Shown one piece after another: positions 36,144 through 44,604 of a stretch of 64,000 nucleotides of DNA. The stretch is from OLB16 sp964481775 (GTDB lineage Bacteria; Hinthialibacterota; Hinthialibacteria; OLB16): assembly GCA_964481775.1 (NCBI GenBank), contig CAYZUX010000004.1:1-64000 (forward strand), given 5' to 3'. Every line of letters begins with the position of its first letter. Position 1 is the first letter of the stretch. The notes below the pieces were generated by a model. It ran no database searches, was not told the DNA's origin, and worked only from the letters and a program-made list of their open reading frames with translations. Made by a program: the position numbers and the translations under genes.

Positions 36144-36884
36144 ATGACTTCCATGATCCGTGTTCGCAGTGTGCTTCTCCCGCCAGACAGAACCACCCAG
36201 GCGGTTGAGGATGAAGAGCATATGCACCTCATCAACCGTTTGACCCAGACTCCCCTCTCACGTGACCAGGTCTTCATCAGGAGCATGTATTTGTGTTCCT
36301 CGCAGTTGTGTGAGTCCGATTGGAGCCGTTTCAGCGAACAGGCCCTCCGTCAGATCTGTGGCAAGGTGGTGGGTGAGTGTGTCCTCGCGGGGCATGACAA
36401 GCGTTCGCTGCCCGTAGCCCGCTTTTTCAAGGCAGCCCTGGTGGAACGTCCCGAGGTTCCGGATGGCGAGACAGGTCAGCCGACCCTCTGGATCCGTGCC
36501 TGGTTTTACTGGCTGGCGGACACTCAGGGAGCACGCGACCTGGCTTTGAATATGGATGGAGGAATCTACCGTGAGGTGTCCATTTCGTGGACTTACCGCG
36601 GCGGGCGCTGTTCCATCTGTGGACATTCCCCCCACACCTGTGGGCATGTTCCGGGCCAGGTCTATGAGGGACAGCGCTGCTACACCTGGATCGATGATAT
36701 TGCCGAAGTCCTGGAAGGCTCCCTGGTTTACCGTGGCGCCGATCGTGAGACCGGCATCACCGGAGAACATGAAGCCTCCATGGAACCGGAATCCTCCAGC
36801 CTGGAAAGGCTTCTGTCATTTGAAACGGAGTTTCTCGCGCGGTCCCTGCCTGAATGTTTTCCAGTCCTGGAGGAATGCAGATGA
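36144..36884 (+). CDS. Phage protein with C-terminal zinc-ribbon-like motif
   Basis: The 246-residue product has a segment YREVSISWTYRGGRC followed by C-x2-C-G-x-x-P-H-x-C-G-H (about residues 150-180). This Cys/His pattern recalls a group of phage proteins with the EVSI...CSICG....C-HxPG arrangement often annotated as capsid maturation or prohead protease-like, but that order would normally place it before the capsid gene. Here it lies after the tail protein. The catalytic residues of a serine protease are not clear. The ATG at 36144 is weakly supported; 36153 is possible. Confidence 0.45.
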   Translation: MTSMIRVRSVLLPPDRTTQAVEDEEHMHLINRLTQTPLSRDQVFIRSMYLCSSQLCESDWSRFSEQALRQICGKVVGECVLAGHDKRSLPVARFFKAALVERPEVPDGETGQPTLWIRAWFYWLADTQGARDLALNMDGGIYREVSISWTYRGGRCSICGHSPHTCGHVPGQVYEGQRCYTWIDDIAEVLEGSLVYRGADRETGITGEHEASMEPESSSLERLLSFETEFLARSLPECFPVLEECR

Positions 36885-38008
36885 CACGTATCGGACGATA
36901 CAATCCCTCCAATGAGGGAGTGTCCAGCAATCTTTTTGTCTATGGGGAATCTCCGGTCACTTCCACCAAGCTGAATCGCTGGGATGGCAACATCGATGCC
37001 GGATTCTGGCTGGTGCACCGTGCACTGAGAATGCTGGCGGGGACAGATGAAGCCCCTGCAGTGATCGGCTCTGAATCCAGCCAGCCCCTGAAGGTCCAGG
37101 CCCAGACATCTCCGGATATGACCGTGCGTGTTCTTCCTGGAATCCTGGTCGGTCCGGCTTACCTGGCGGGGCTTTCCATCGAGGAGACCCTGCCAGCGGG
37201 TGGAACCTTCAATCCTCCCGCATCATATCCACGGATCGACTCAATCGGTCTCCTGGAATCAGGTGATTGGGTGATCGTAGAAGGGACCGAAGCGGAAACA
37301 CCCGCCGCCCCCTCACTCCCCGCTGGAGCCGTGGCCTTGGCGGATGTCTATCTGAGGGTGGGAGCGACTGCGATTCTTGATACGGATAATTCAACCCAAG
37401 CCTATCTCATCGACCGACGCCCTTCCCAGATCACCTGCCGTGCGCATCAGCATGTTACCCCCTCGAGTCTTGGTGATGTTCAGATAGAGGGGGCGTTGGA
37501 GGCCTATGGTCCAGTCGAGTTTGGGAATGCCTCTCATAAACTTACCCTGTTCCAATCCGCCAGTGAGGGGAACCCTGTCACCAATAGCTCGGGAACACCG
37601 GAAGTGCTTTACAACGGGCAGGAGAACTACTGGTACCCTCGTCAAACCGAGGTGAACTCCCATGTGTCTTTCACATGTCCGCTGCTTTCACCCGGAACAC
37701 GGATAAAAAGCCTGAAACTGATTCTCTACCTGGTATCCTCAGATGATGCCTTCAATGTTGCCGTGGCAGGCCGGTCGAGTCAGGCCCCGGAAAGCATCAA
37801 CTCGATTGTTGATTTCGCTGCCACGGATTTCATCAACAGCGATTGCCTATCCATCTCCAGTTATTTTTTCAGCTACACGCTGGAACTTGATCATACACTC
37901 GCATCGAATAACCAGATCTGGATCAGGATTCGCCTGAACGCCGGTTCCTATGCTCCCGATTGCCGCCTGCTGGGGCTCGAATGGACCTTTGAGGAGAGAC
38001 GGTACTGA
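36881..38008 (+). CDS. Fibre or receptor-binding-like protein
   Basis: The 375-residue product begins at an ATG that overlaps the preceding stop (ATGA) with GGAGGAATG upstream. It is beta-rich with low cysteine, begins MTRIGRYNPSNEGVSSNLFV and has repeated short hydrophobic/Thr-rich strands; the last 150 residues look like a jelly-roll or receptor-binding domain. In a phage operon this position after the tail protein is typical of a tail fibre or base-plate upper protein. Sequence alone does not assign a family. Confidence 0.5.
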   Translation: MTRIGRYNPSNEGVSSNLFVYGESPVTSTKLNRWDGNIDAGFWLVHRALRMLAGTDEAPAVIGSESSQPLKVQAQTSPDMTVRVLPGILVGPAYLAGLSIEETLPAGGTFNPPASYPRIDSIGLLESGDWVIVEGTEAETPAAPSLPAGAVALADVYLRVGATAILDTDNSTQAYLIDRRPSQITCRAHQHVTPSSLGDVQIEGALEAYGPVEFGNASHKLTLFQSASEGNPVTNSSGTPEVLYNGQENYWYPRQTEVNSHVSFTCPLLSPGTRIKSLKLILYLVSSDDAFNVAVAGRSSQAPESINSIVDFAATDFINSDCLSISSYFFSYTLELDHTLASNNQIWIRIRLNAGSYAPDCRLLGLEWTFEERRY

Positions 38009-38009
38009 G

Positions 38010-38053
38010 ACCTCACCCCCCCTGCCCCCCCTCTCCCACCAGGCGAGGGGGGG
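38010..38053. repeat. Palindromic intergenic repeat, copy 3
   Basis: CCTCACCCCCCC...CTCTCCCACCAGGCGAGGGGGGG lies just after the fibre-like gene. It shares the CTCACC, CCCTC and GAGGGG features with the other copies, with imperfect pairing. Confidence 0.5.
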
Positions 38054-38089
38054 AAGAAGTTGAAAAACATTCTGAGGGAGGATCACGCC

Positions 38090-38416
38090 ATGAGACAAGT
38101 GAGTGCCACTGGCCAGGGGAATGGTCTGTGGAGGACCGCTACAGCCACCTTTGCCGGAATGTTGGCAACGGGCATCAGTGCCTGGCTGGTCTTCGCTCAA
38201 CAGGCGGTCACCCGTGAAGAGGTGATTCACATGATCGAAAAAGAAACCCCCTATCTTGAAGACCGCAAGTCCATCCAGGAAGCACTCTCACGCAATGGAG
38301 AAGCCATCGGGCGGATGACCGCGGAAATCGAGATGCTGCGCGGTCAGCAATACCGGCTGGAGATCAAAATCGATGCCCTTGTGGGGCGATTGGAGAAAGG
38401 ATTTCATGGAAACTAA
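38090..38416 (+). CDS. Membrane-anchored coiled-coil protein
   Basis: The 108-residue product has one hydrophobic helix (AGMLATGISAWLVFA) and then a long helical stretch (EAIGRMTAEIEMLRGQQYRLEIKIDAL). GGGAGG lies 8 bases upstream of ATG 38090. The gene overlaps the endolysin start. It may be an i-spanin-like or holin-associated protein; this is inferred from the location. Confidence 0.5.
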   Translation: MRQVSATGQGNGLWRTATATFAGMLATGISAWLVFAQQAVTREEVIHMIEKETPYLEDRKSIQEALSRNGEAIGRMTAEIEMLRGQQYRLEIKIDALVGRLEKGFHGN

Positions 38417-38816
38417 TCACCGTCTCTCTGAACACCTCACCTGGGATGAAATCCGCTGCAAGTGCGGTCAAGCGGGCTCTGCCAAATCCTGCGATGGCGG
38501 CATCTTGCGCTGCGAAACCGTGGAGCTTTTCGAACGGATCCGCCGCCGTTGCTGCGAATATGTGGGGCATGACTGCCAGTTGGTGGTGAATAGCGCGGTA
38601 CGATGCTTTACACACAACCAGCGGGTTGGCGGATCGAGTGATTCACAACACCTCAAGGGGAAGGCAATCGATCTTCGCTGCCCCAAGGAGATATCTCTCC
38701 CGGTATTCTGGAACATCTGCGAGGAGGAGGCGGGGCTGGGGGGCTTCGGCGCCTATTCCTGGGGAGCTCATGTGGATACCGCATACACCGATCCACCACG
38801 CAGGTGGGTGGGGTGA
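38406..38816 (+). CDS. Peptidase M15-family endolysin
   Basis: The 136-residue product has the zinc peptidase M15_3 features: SAVRCFTHNQRVGG, then SQHLKGKAIDLRCP (H...D) and GAHVDTA (H), which give the zinc ligands and catalytic residues. These enzymes cut peptide cross-links in peptidoglycan. AAAGGA precedes ATG 38406. The adjacent small basic and holin-like genes make a lysis cassette. There are six extra cysteines in the N-terminal half, unusual for a cytoplasmic endolysin. Confidence 0.82.
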   Translation: METNHRLSEHLTWDEIRCKCGQAGSAKSCDGGILRCETVELFERIRRRCCEYVGHDCQLVVNSAVRCFTHNQRVGGSSDSQHLKGKAIDLRCPKEISLPVFWNICEEEAGLGGFGAYSWGAHVDTAYTDPPRRWVG

Positions 38817-38965
38817 TGAAATGGACAGAAGCCCAGGATCAACTCGCCAGGGAACGCCGTCTGACTCTAACTGTACGTATCTCGATCCGGGCGCTGAAGC
38901 GTCTGCTCAGGAAACTCAAAAACAAGTTCAGGAGAAGAACAAATGTCTCGCTGGAACAGCCGTAA
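38816..38965 (+). CDS. 49-residue Lys/Arg-rich protein in the lysis cassette
   Basis: An ATG overlapping the endolysin stop (TGATG) opens a 49-codon frame with a very basic second half (RALKRLLRKLKNKFRRR). It overlaps the holin-like gene start. It could be an antiholin, a membrane-active peptide or an accessory lysis protein. The length is below normal gene calling. Confidence 0.45.
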   Translation: MKWTEAQDQLARERRLTLTVRISIRALKRLLRKLKNKFRRRTNVSLEQP

Positions 38966-39137
38966 ACTCGCCGCTTTGCTGGTGACACTCCTCACCAACC
39001 TGCTCGTGTTCGCCAAGGTTGACTCCGAAACAGCCCAAGCTTTCGCCACCGCGACCATGAACGCCCTTACTCTGGGATACATCATCATTCAGGGCTGGAT
39101 CGATGCGAAGGAGGCTGGGAATGGGAACAGCGACTGA
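38943..39137 (+). CDS. Holin-like small membrane protein
   Basis: The 64-residue product has two hydrophobic segments (LAALLVTLLTNLLVF and TLGYIIIQGWI) with charged ends, the profile of a class II holin that lets the endolysin reach the wall. AGGAGAAG precedes the ATG. It overlaps the preceding basic ORF and the next gene. Assignment is by size, topology and location. Confidence 0.55.
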   Translation: MSRWNSRKLAALLVTLLTNLLVFAKVDSETAQAFATATMNALTLGYIIIQGWIDAKEAGNGNSD

Positions 39138-39417
39138 GGCTCCCCTCTCTTTCTGGCAGAAGATGGTCCGGTTTCTGACCGATGTCATCGAGGTTACGGA
39201 AACCTTGGCTGATGGAGCGGAAGGTCCGGAGAAAAAGGCCCATGCCCTGGACCTGGTGGAGAAGTGGTATCGCTCAAGCGGGATCTCGATCCGTTACCTT
39301 CCAGGTCCGATTGAGCGCTTTGTGGTACGCCGGATCGCCTCCGGTCTGATTGATGCCCTGGTGGATTTGTTGAACTCGCTACCGCATGAGAGCGAATCTC
39401 ATTACTCAGATGCCTGA
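39121..39417 (+). CDS. Phage-module small protein
   Basis: The 98-residue product begins MGTATEAPLSFWQKMVRFL and is helical. GGAGG lies 6 bases upstream and the start overlaps the holin-like gene. It lies between lysis and tail-hub genes; it could be part of the lysis cassette. No family is recognised. Confidence 0.5.
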   Translation: MGTATEAPLSFWQKMVRFLTDVIEVTETLADGAEGPEKKAHALDLVEKWYRSSGISIRYLPGPIERFVVRRIASGLIDALVDLLNSLPHESESHYSDA

Positions 39418-39429
39418 AAGGTCAACGGT

Positions 39430-40527
39430 ATGCTCGTTCCCACCATCCATGTGATGAACCTGGCGGGAGAACCGATCTGGGAAACCCGTTCTCCCGCCCG
39501 GGTGGATATCCTGGCACGTTTCGGCGCGGAGAATTCCACCGCCAAGGTCACACTCCATCCACGCGAGTCGCTTCCCGCCATTCAGATCGGGTATAGCATC
39601 AGGATCCATCTGGGCGAGACCCTCAAATTCGCCGGTATCGTGGGTGAGCTGCGCAGGGACTCAATGAGCTATCCATTGGTGATCCGTGGGATGCGTAGAC
39701 CGCGCCGGATGTACCTTTCGGATGTGAGAGGTCTCTTTATCAACCAGACCCCCACCACAATCCTCAGGAAAATCCTTGATTCGGCGAGTGGCCCGGTGCC
39801 TGAATATGACGGTCTTCCAGCCTCTGCCAGGACAATCGATCGGCTCGATTTTCAGGGATTACCACTTTTCTACGCCGTCGACTTGTTGGCACGTCTGGCG
39901 GGGAACTGGTTGTGGTGGATCGACTGGGAGGAGAAACTCCGGTTCATTCCTTCCCGGGGGAATGCTGAACATGTCTGGTATTACGACCGCGAAACAATGG
40001 GGCTTCACCCCTGGTTGCGAGATAAATCGATCAAGAATGCCTTCCGGATGCATGGGGGTGTGGTCTCGGGAGGAGAGTTTGAACGTGACTTCACCGAGGA
40101 GTCCAGCAGGGAACAGTATGGAGTGGTGGAGGAGACTCTCTTTGCTCGTCCAGTGGTAACGGAGCAAGCGTATGAGTACCTCCGTGAGGCGGTCCTCGAC
40201 CAGGCTCCCTGGCCCTGTCATTTCCGGATGGTGGAACGTTGGGATGGTGATCTGACAGCGAATTTCGGAGAACGTTTCCAGCTGCGGGGCGATCTCCCAT
40301 CGGGGATACAGTCTGGCAGGATCTACCGGATTGCGGCGGAGGAAATTACCTGGACCGAGGATCGATTCGTGACCCGTTACCACCTTGCTGAAGGGCAAGA
40401 GAGTGCCACCCGTTACACCCGGTACCTGGATCATGAGGCCAGTGCCGGGTCGTATGTCCAGGCCCGGCTGGGGGCCTTCGAACTGGATCTTTCCGCCCTC
40501 AACTCAGAGGCGCACCTCGATCCATGA
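39430..40527 (+). CDS. Tail hub / gpD-like protein
   Basis: The 365-residue product resembles the phage tail hub proteins of the gpD or gp27 class: a DUF-like core with FAGIVGELRRDSMSYPLVIRG (about residues 66-86), WWIDWEEKLRFIPSR (about 161-175), SAxxRYTRYLDHE at the end. Hub proteins join the tail tube to a base plate. It overlaps the next gene by 4 bases. As in the Dit-like protein, the rest of the tail is missing in this module. Confidence 0.55.
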   Translation: MLVPTIHVMNLAGEPIWETRSPARVDILARFGAENSTAKVTLHPRESLPAIQIGYSIRIHLGETLKFAGIVGELRRDSMSYPLVIRGMRRPRRMYLSDVRGLFINQTPTTILRKILDSASGPVPEYDGLPASARTIDRLDFQGLPLFYAVDLLARLAGNWLWWIDWEEKLRFIPSRGNAEHVWYYDRETMGLHPWLRDKSIKNAFRMHGGVVSGGEFERDFTEESSREQYGVVEETLFARPVVTEQAYEYLREAVLDQAPWPCHFRMVERWDGDLTANFGERFQLRGDLPSGIQSGRIYRIAAEEITWTEDRFVTRYHLAEGQESATRYTRYLDHEASAGSYVQARLGAFELDLSALNSEAHLDP

Positions 40528-40961
40528 CCGAGCTTGAAGGCCAGGTCTGCCGCTTGCTTTTCCAGGAAGGCGTCTCCAGTACCGAGGCGGCAGAGCGGTT
40601 GCGCCTCTCGCCCGCTGAAGTGGTCTCAATCGCGGTCCACTCGAAAGGGAATGGGAAAGCCGATACAAAACGGAAATCCGCGGCCGCGATAAAAGAGGAG
40701 CCTCTTGATGATGGAGCACAGATCCGCCTGCTGCGTCAACAGGTCCGCCAGGGGTTGCTCAGCCGGACCCGTCCAGGAGCCATCGAGGAAATTCCAGCTA
40801 CCGCCCTGGTACGTCTCTGGCAACTGATCGAAGACCCTCGGCTTCTCAATCAGGATGTTGATGATGACGATCCCTTCATGGAGGTGATCCCCGAAGAAAC
40901 CCGGAAGGCCATTTTCAGCCTGCTGGATACAAGGCCATCCGGCCCCAGCCCAACTCCATGA
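40524..40961 (+). CDS. HTH protein, small terminase-like
   Basis: The 145-residue product has an N-terminal helix-turn-helix (EGVSSTEAAERLRLSPAEVVSI, about residues 15-36) and an acidic C-terminus (NQDVDDDDPF). It lies just upstream of the large terminase gene (1-base gap), the position expected for a small terminase, which recognises DNA and helps packaging. It could also be a regulator. Confidence 0.6.
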   Translation: MTELEGQVCRLLFQEGVSSTEAAERLRLSPAEVVSIAVHSKGNGKADTKRKSAAAIKEEPLDDGAQIRLLRQQVRQGLLSRTRPGAIEEIPATALVRLWQLIEDPRLLNQDVDDDDPFMEVIPEETRKAIFSLLDTRPSGPSPTP

Positions 40962-40962
40962 T

Positions 40963-42384
40963 ATGCCCCTTTCACCTGCTCTTCTTCGTTCCTATTGCGA
41001 GTCTCCCATCCGCTTTGCTGACCTGTTGCTGGGGCTGCGAATGCCAAAAGCCCAACAGGATTGGACTCGTCATTTTCAGGAGACCCGGTTTTTCCATGCC
41101 GCACCGCGCGATCATGGCAAGTCCACCCTGTATGCCTTTGTGCTTCCTCTCTGGGAGATGGTCAGGTGTCCCGAAATCCGTATCCTGATCGTCAGCAAAA
41201 CCCTTGACCTTGCCAGCCGCTTCATCACTACCCTGAGAGAGGAAATCGAAACCAATCGAAAGATCCATGCGCTCTATGGCGATCTCCGTCCGGAAAAGCC
41301 CCGGGCCTGGAACCGCTACTCCCTCTTCCTGGAACGTGGGAGGAATGTGCGTGAACCGACAGTGTTGGCCATGCCGGTGTTGGGTTCCTGCGCGGGACTG
41401 CGTGCTGACCTGATCATTGCCGATGACATCATCGACAGTGAAATCTGCTTTTTCAGGAATCAGCGGGACCGTGTTCATCGCTGGTTTCTTTCCGAGCTGA
41501 CTCCTGTCCTTGAGGCTGAGGGACGGATGCTTGTGGTGGGTACCCGAAAACACCATGACGATCTCTACGCGCGTCTGATGAACAATCCCGCTTACAGGTA
41601 CCGCATCGACCGGGCCATCCTGAACGAGAGCAAGCGGATGGTTCTTATGCCCGAGCGCTGGTCTTATGAACGTCTGGTGGCCGACCGGCAGGAGATCGGA
41701 ACGGTTCACTTCAACCGTGAGAAACAGAACCAGGTAATCGATGAATCAACAGTGCTGTTCCGGCGGGAATGGCTGGAGGGATGCCTTGATCCGGAGCAGG
41801 TACTCGGTCAGGTTCCCGCTCCCTCACTCCCGGTGGTGCAAGGGATCGATCTGGCTTCGGTCAGCGATCCTCATCAGGCCCTGGAGAAGGACACCGATTA
41901 CAGCGCGGTGGTGACCCTGGGCATCGAGGGTGATGGGAAATTGAGGGTGGTGGACCTGTGGATGGAACGCGGGCTTTCGCCCGATGCCTTGCTTACAGCT
42001 CTGATCCGGCAAGGCAACCGTTACCATCCCCGTTTGATCGTCATCGAGGCCAATGCTTTTCAACATTGGGTGGAACAGGAGTTCCGTGACCGTTCGGATC
42101 TACCCGTGGCAGGTCACACCACGGGTAGCCGGAACAAAGGCTCCTTTACCGAGGGGGTGCCTTCACTGGCCGCACTGTTTGAGCGCCGAAAGGTGATCCT
42201 TCCTGCCGGAGATGAACGCAGCCGTTGCCTGGTGGGGCACCTGATCGACCAGTTTCATGGCTTGGGCTGGGAAAAACATGATGACCTGGCCATGGCATTC
42301 TGGTTTGCGGTGATTGCGGCCCGCCGGGTGCTGGATCGTGCTGTCAAACCCGTTCTTTCCGGTCCGGTGGTGCAGAGGTTCTAA
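40963..42384 (+). CDS. Large terminase subunit
   Basis: The 473-residue product has an ATPase with a Walker A-like RDHGKST (residues 49-55) and Walker B LIIADD (150-155), and a nuclease domain with GIDLASVSD, VIEANAF and HDDLAMAF (about 290-440), the RNase H-like metal site. It cuts and pumps DNA into the capsid. The variant Walker A lacking the usual G-x-x-G-x-GK is common in terminases. It is the last gene of the module and starts just after the small terminase-like gene. Confidence 0.85.
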   Translation: MPLSPALLRSYCESPIRFADLLLGLRMPKAQQDWTRHFQETRFFHAAPRDHGKSTLYAFVLPLWEMVRCPEIRILIVSKTLDLASRFITTLREEIETNRKIHALYGDLRPEKPRAWNRYSLFLERGRNVREPTVLAMPVLGSCAGLRADLIIADDIIDSEICFFRNQRDRVHRWFLSELTPVLEAEGRMLVVGTRKHHDDLYARLMNNPAYRYRIDRAILNESKRMVLMPERWSYERLVADRQEIGTVHFNREKQNQVIDESTVLFRREWLEGCLDPEQVLGQVPAPSLPVVQGIDLASVSDPHQALEKDTDYSAVVTLGIEGDGKLRVVDLWMERGLSPDALLTALIRQGNRYHPRLIVIEANAFQHWVEQEFRDRSDLPVAGHTTGSRNKGSFTEGVPSLAALFERRKVILPAGDERSRCLVGHLIDQFHGLGWEKHDDLAMAFWFAVIAARRVLDRAVKPVLSGPVVQRF

Positions 42385-42385
42385 G

Positions 42386-42475
42386 ACCTCACCCCCTTCC
42401 CCCTCTCCCGCTGGGCGAGGGGATGTGGCTCCCCCTTCTCCTTGTGGGAGAAGGGGGTCGGGGGGATGAGGTTGG
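42386..42475. repeat. Palindromic intergenic repeat, copy 4
   Basis: CCCCCTTCTCC (42431-42441) pairs with GGAGAAGGGGG (42447-42457), and CCCCTC...GAGGGG pairs just before. The outer ends read CCTCACCCC and GGATGAGG. It closes the phage-type module. On either strand there is no T-run of a typical terminator. Confidence 0.6.
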
Positions 42476-42479
42476 TATC

Positions 42480-43055
42480 CTATTCATCCATCCCACCCCT
42501 CACTAACTTGCGCGGCTTCAGGGTACAACACAGGGTTTGAAAGCCCAATCCTACCAAAGCCAGGATCACCATCTTCTCCTCCAGTCCGCCATACCTTGCG
42601 ACCAAAACAGCGCCGGTCAATGAGGAAAGGACAATCAGCAAATATTTCCTGAGCAGACTGAGCAGTGCTCCCCCAGCCAATCCCACAATCAAAGTGAACC
42701 AGGGGGTGGTCGCGAACCCGCCAATCGGTCCTTTGGCGAGCTCGGTGCTCAGTCCATAGATCGAGTCCAGCTGAACCTTCAACGCAAGAGCGCCAAAAAC
42801 TCCTCCCACAAAAATCAACCAGGAAAAGATTTTTCTTGCCATCATCGCACCCAGCAGGGCCAGCACCGCCGCCGACACGGGATAAGCCCAGTCGGGAATC
42901 TGCTGAGTAGGGAACTTCACTGAAATGAAGTCGATGATCAGGATTCCGCCCATCAAGCCGACAAATCCTCCAGAGAGAGTGACGGCCAGAGGGATGGCCA
43001 GCCAGCCAAGCAGTAACAGAACGACACCAACAATCAAGTATGGGTGAAGGTGCAT
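42480..43055 (-). CDS. Multi-pass membrane protein of unknown function
   Basis: The 191-residue product starts at 43055 (MHLHPYL) and has about six hydrophobic helices (for example VGVVLLLLGWLAIPLAV, PVSAAVLALLGAMMA, LLSLLRKYLLIVLSSLTGAVLV). The topology with G-rich helices resembles DUF4203/TMEM198-like proteins. The longer frame to 43109 begins at a TTG and overlaps the TPR gene by 44 bases. It lies immediately downstream of the TPR gene, so they are probably one operon. No function known. Confidence 0.55.
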   Translation of the reverse strand: MHLHPYLIVGVVLLLLGWLAIPLAVTLSGGFVGLMGGILIIDFISVKFPTQQIPDWAYPVSAAVLALLGAMMARKIFSWLIFVGGVFGALALKVQLDSIYGLSTELAKGPIGGFATTPWFTLIVGLAGGALLSLLRKYLLIVLSSLTGAVLVARYGGLEEKMVILALVGLGFQTLCCTLKPRKLVRGGMDE

Positions 43056-43065
43056 ATTCGTCAAA

Positions 43066-44559
43066 TCATTCCTTTCTTTCAGGTGGATATCCTTTTCCTC
43101 GTTGGGCAAAAAAATCTTCGAGATGTTGGATGTTGACCAGGGCTTGAGGATCTTGGGGGGCCATTCTCAACAGCCTCCGCCAGGTTTCCAGAGCCTCCTC
43201 CCATTGGTGGCATTGGGTTTGAGCAATCGCCAGGTTGCGCCGGGCTTCCTGGTTTTCCGGATCCAGCACCACCAGGTCGCCGAAAAGCAGCACGGCTTCC
43301 TCAACCCGGTGTTGATGCAGACGTTCTATCCCCAAGGCATACAGGCCACCCTGATGATGGGGGTCGAGACGTACCGTTTCTTCCAGTGCCGCCAGCGCCT
43401 CATCCTGTTTTCCTCCTTGCTTGAGGAGTAATGCCAAGGTGTACCACAAGGATGGATCATCAGGGCAGAGGGTGAGGGCTTTCTCGATCCCGCGAACAAC
43501 CTGGTCATGGTTTTCCAGGACTGCTCCCAATCGTGCTATCCCGTCACAGGCTCTTTTCTGTCGAGGGTTCTGAACAAGGACTGCATGGAACAACGCTCCA
43601 GCTTCCCTTACATTCCCCGCCTTCTCCAGTACCTCTGCCTTGAGACACAGCAGATCCATGTTCAGGCGATGGGCGGGAAGGTGATCAATGAACCCCAGTG
43701 CCCGGTCATATTGACCCATGGTGACAAACAGGTTGACAAGGATGCCGAGTAACTCATCGGATTCGGGGAACATCCGGAACCACGACTCCACCACCCGGGA
43801 AATGGTTTCCGAAGGACCTGCCTGCAATAACCTGTTTGCTTCGGATATGAAAAGAACCAGGTACTCTTCCCTGAAAGGATTCTTTTCGAGTGTACAGCCA
43901 TGCCACAAACGCCTTAAGGCCTCCAGGGGTTCAGACTGGCTGGAATCGATCTCAAGAATCCGGGCATAGGCCGCTTCGGCTCGCACGAAATCACCCAGGA
44001 TTTCGAGGATTCCAGCCCGCAGGAAATGTCCTTTCAGCCACGACGGATCCCGGTCAAGACAGTATTGGACCCCTCTGAGCGCCGCCCGTGGTCCTTTTTC
44101 AAAGAGGCTCATTAGGACCAGCCATCGGCGCAGGTCAGTATCATCGGTCCGATTTAACGCCTGTTCAGATCCCATTGCCTCGGGAACTGCCACCTGGTGA
44201 CGTCCCAATGTGGGAAGCGACTCCAGGACATTCCAGCCCAGGCGAATCGCCAGAGTGGGGGATCCGGCGAACAGCGCAATCGGTACCGACTCCAGGTTGA
44301 ACTCCAATGCCTTCCCTTCGCCACCCGGAAAACTGTTGATGAAGGATACAGCTTCCGTGTACCGGCCTGAACGCCGTAAAAGGCGGATCAACAACAGCCT
44401 GGCCTCGAAAAAGTCAGCCTCTTGGTACAGGCAGTTCTCGAGGTGGCTTAAAGCCAGGTCATAATATCCCGTTTCCACCAGGTCCACTCCACGCTGGTAG
44501 TCGGCCAGAGACCTGCGACCAAGACCTCCTGTTTGTCTGAAACTCCCCCCGGGATCCAT
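43066..44559 (-). CDS. TPR-repeat protein
   Basis: The 497-residue product contains tetratricopeptide repeats, for example LSHLENCLYQEADFFEARLL, SWLKGHFLRAGILEILGDFV, ALLLKQGGKQDEALAALEET and NLAIAQTQCHQWEEALETWRRL. Start 44559 follows GGAAGAGCG; upstream frame starts would run through unlikely sequence. It has no clear signal and is probably a cytoplasmic scaffold. Its divergent neighbour is thiS, 45 bases away. Confidence 0.7.
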   Translation of the reverse strand: MDPGGSFRQTGGLGRRSLADYQRGVDLVETGYYDLALSHLENCLYQEADFFEARLLLIRLLRRSGRYTEAVSFINSFPGGEGKALEFNLESVPIALFAGSPTLAIRLGWNVLESLPTLGRHQVAVPEAMGSEQALNRTDDTDLRRWLVLMSLFEKGPRAALRGVQYCLDRDPSWLKGHFLRAGILEILGDFVRAEAAYARILEIDSSQSEPLEALRRLWHGCTLEKNPFREEYLVLFISEANRLLQAGPSETISRVVESWFRMFPESDELLGILVNLFVTMGQYDRALGFIDHLPAHRLNMDLLCLKAEVLEKAGNVREAGALFHAVLVQNPRQKRACDGIARLGAVLENHDQVVRGIEKALTLCPDDPSLWYTLALLLKQGGKQDEALAALEETVRLDPHHQGGLYALGIERLHQHRVEEAVLLFGDLVVLDPENQEARRNLAIAQTQCHQWEEALETWRRLLRMAPQDPQALVNIQHLEDFFAQRGKGYPPERKE

Positions 44560-44604
44560 CGCTCTTCCGTTGCCGTCCGTTGTTTCGCTATGATAGCATC
44601 CAAC

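Larger units (their letters stand above)
31297..42384 (+). mobile_element. Compact phage-type module (16 genes)
   Basis: All genes run in one direction with short gaps and frequent overlaps, from a portal gene to a large terminase gene: portal, unknown, decoration protein, capsid, connector, tail protein, zinc-binding protein, fibre-like protein, coiled-coil, endolysin, basic protein, holin candidate, unknown, tail hub, small terminase-like and large terminase. The module lacks integrase, repressor, replication, tape measure and tail tube. It lies between a rod-like gene and a TPR/membrane gene and is flanked and punctuated by palindromic repeats. This is either a decayed prophage, a short-tailed element or a GTA-like particle. 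Confidence 0.7.
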
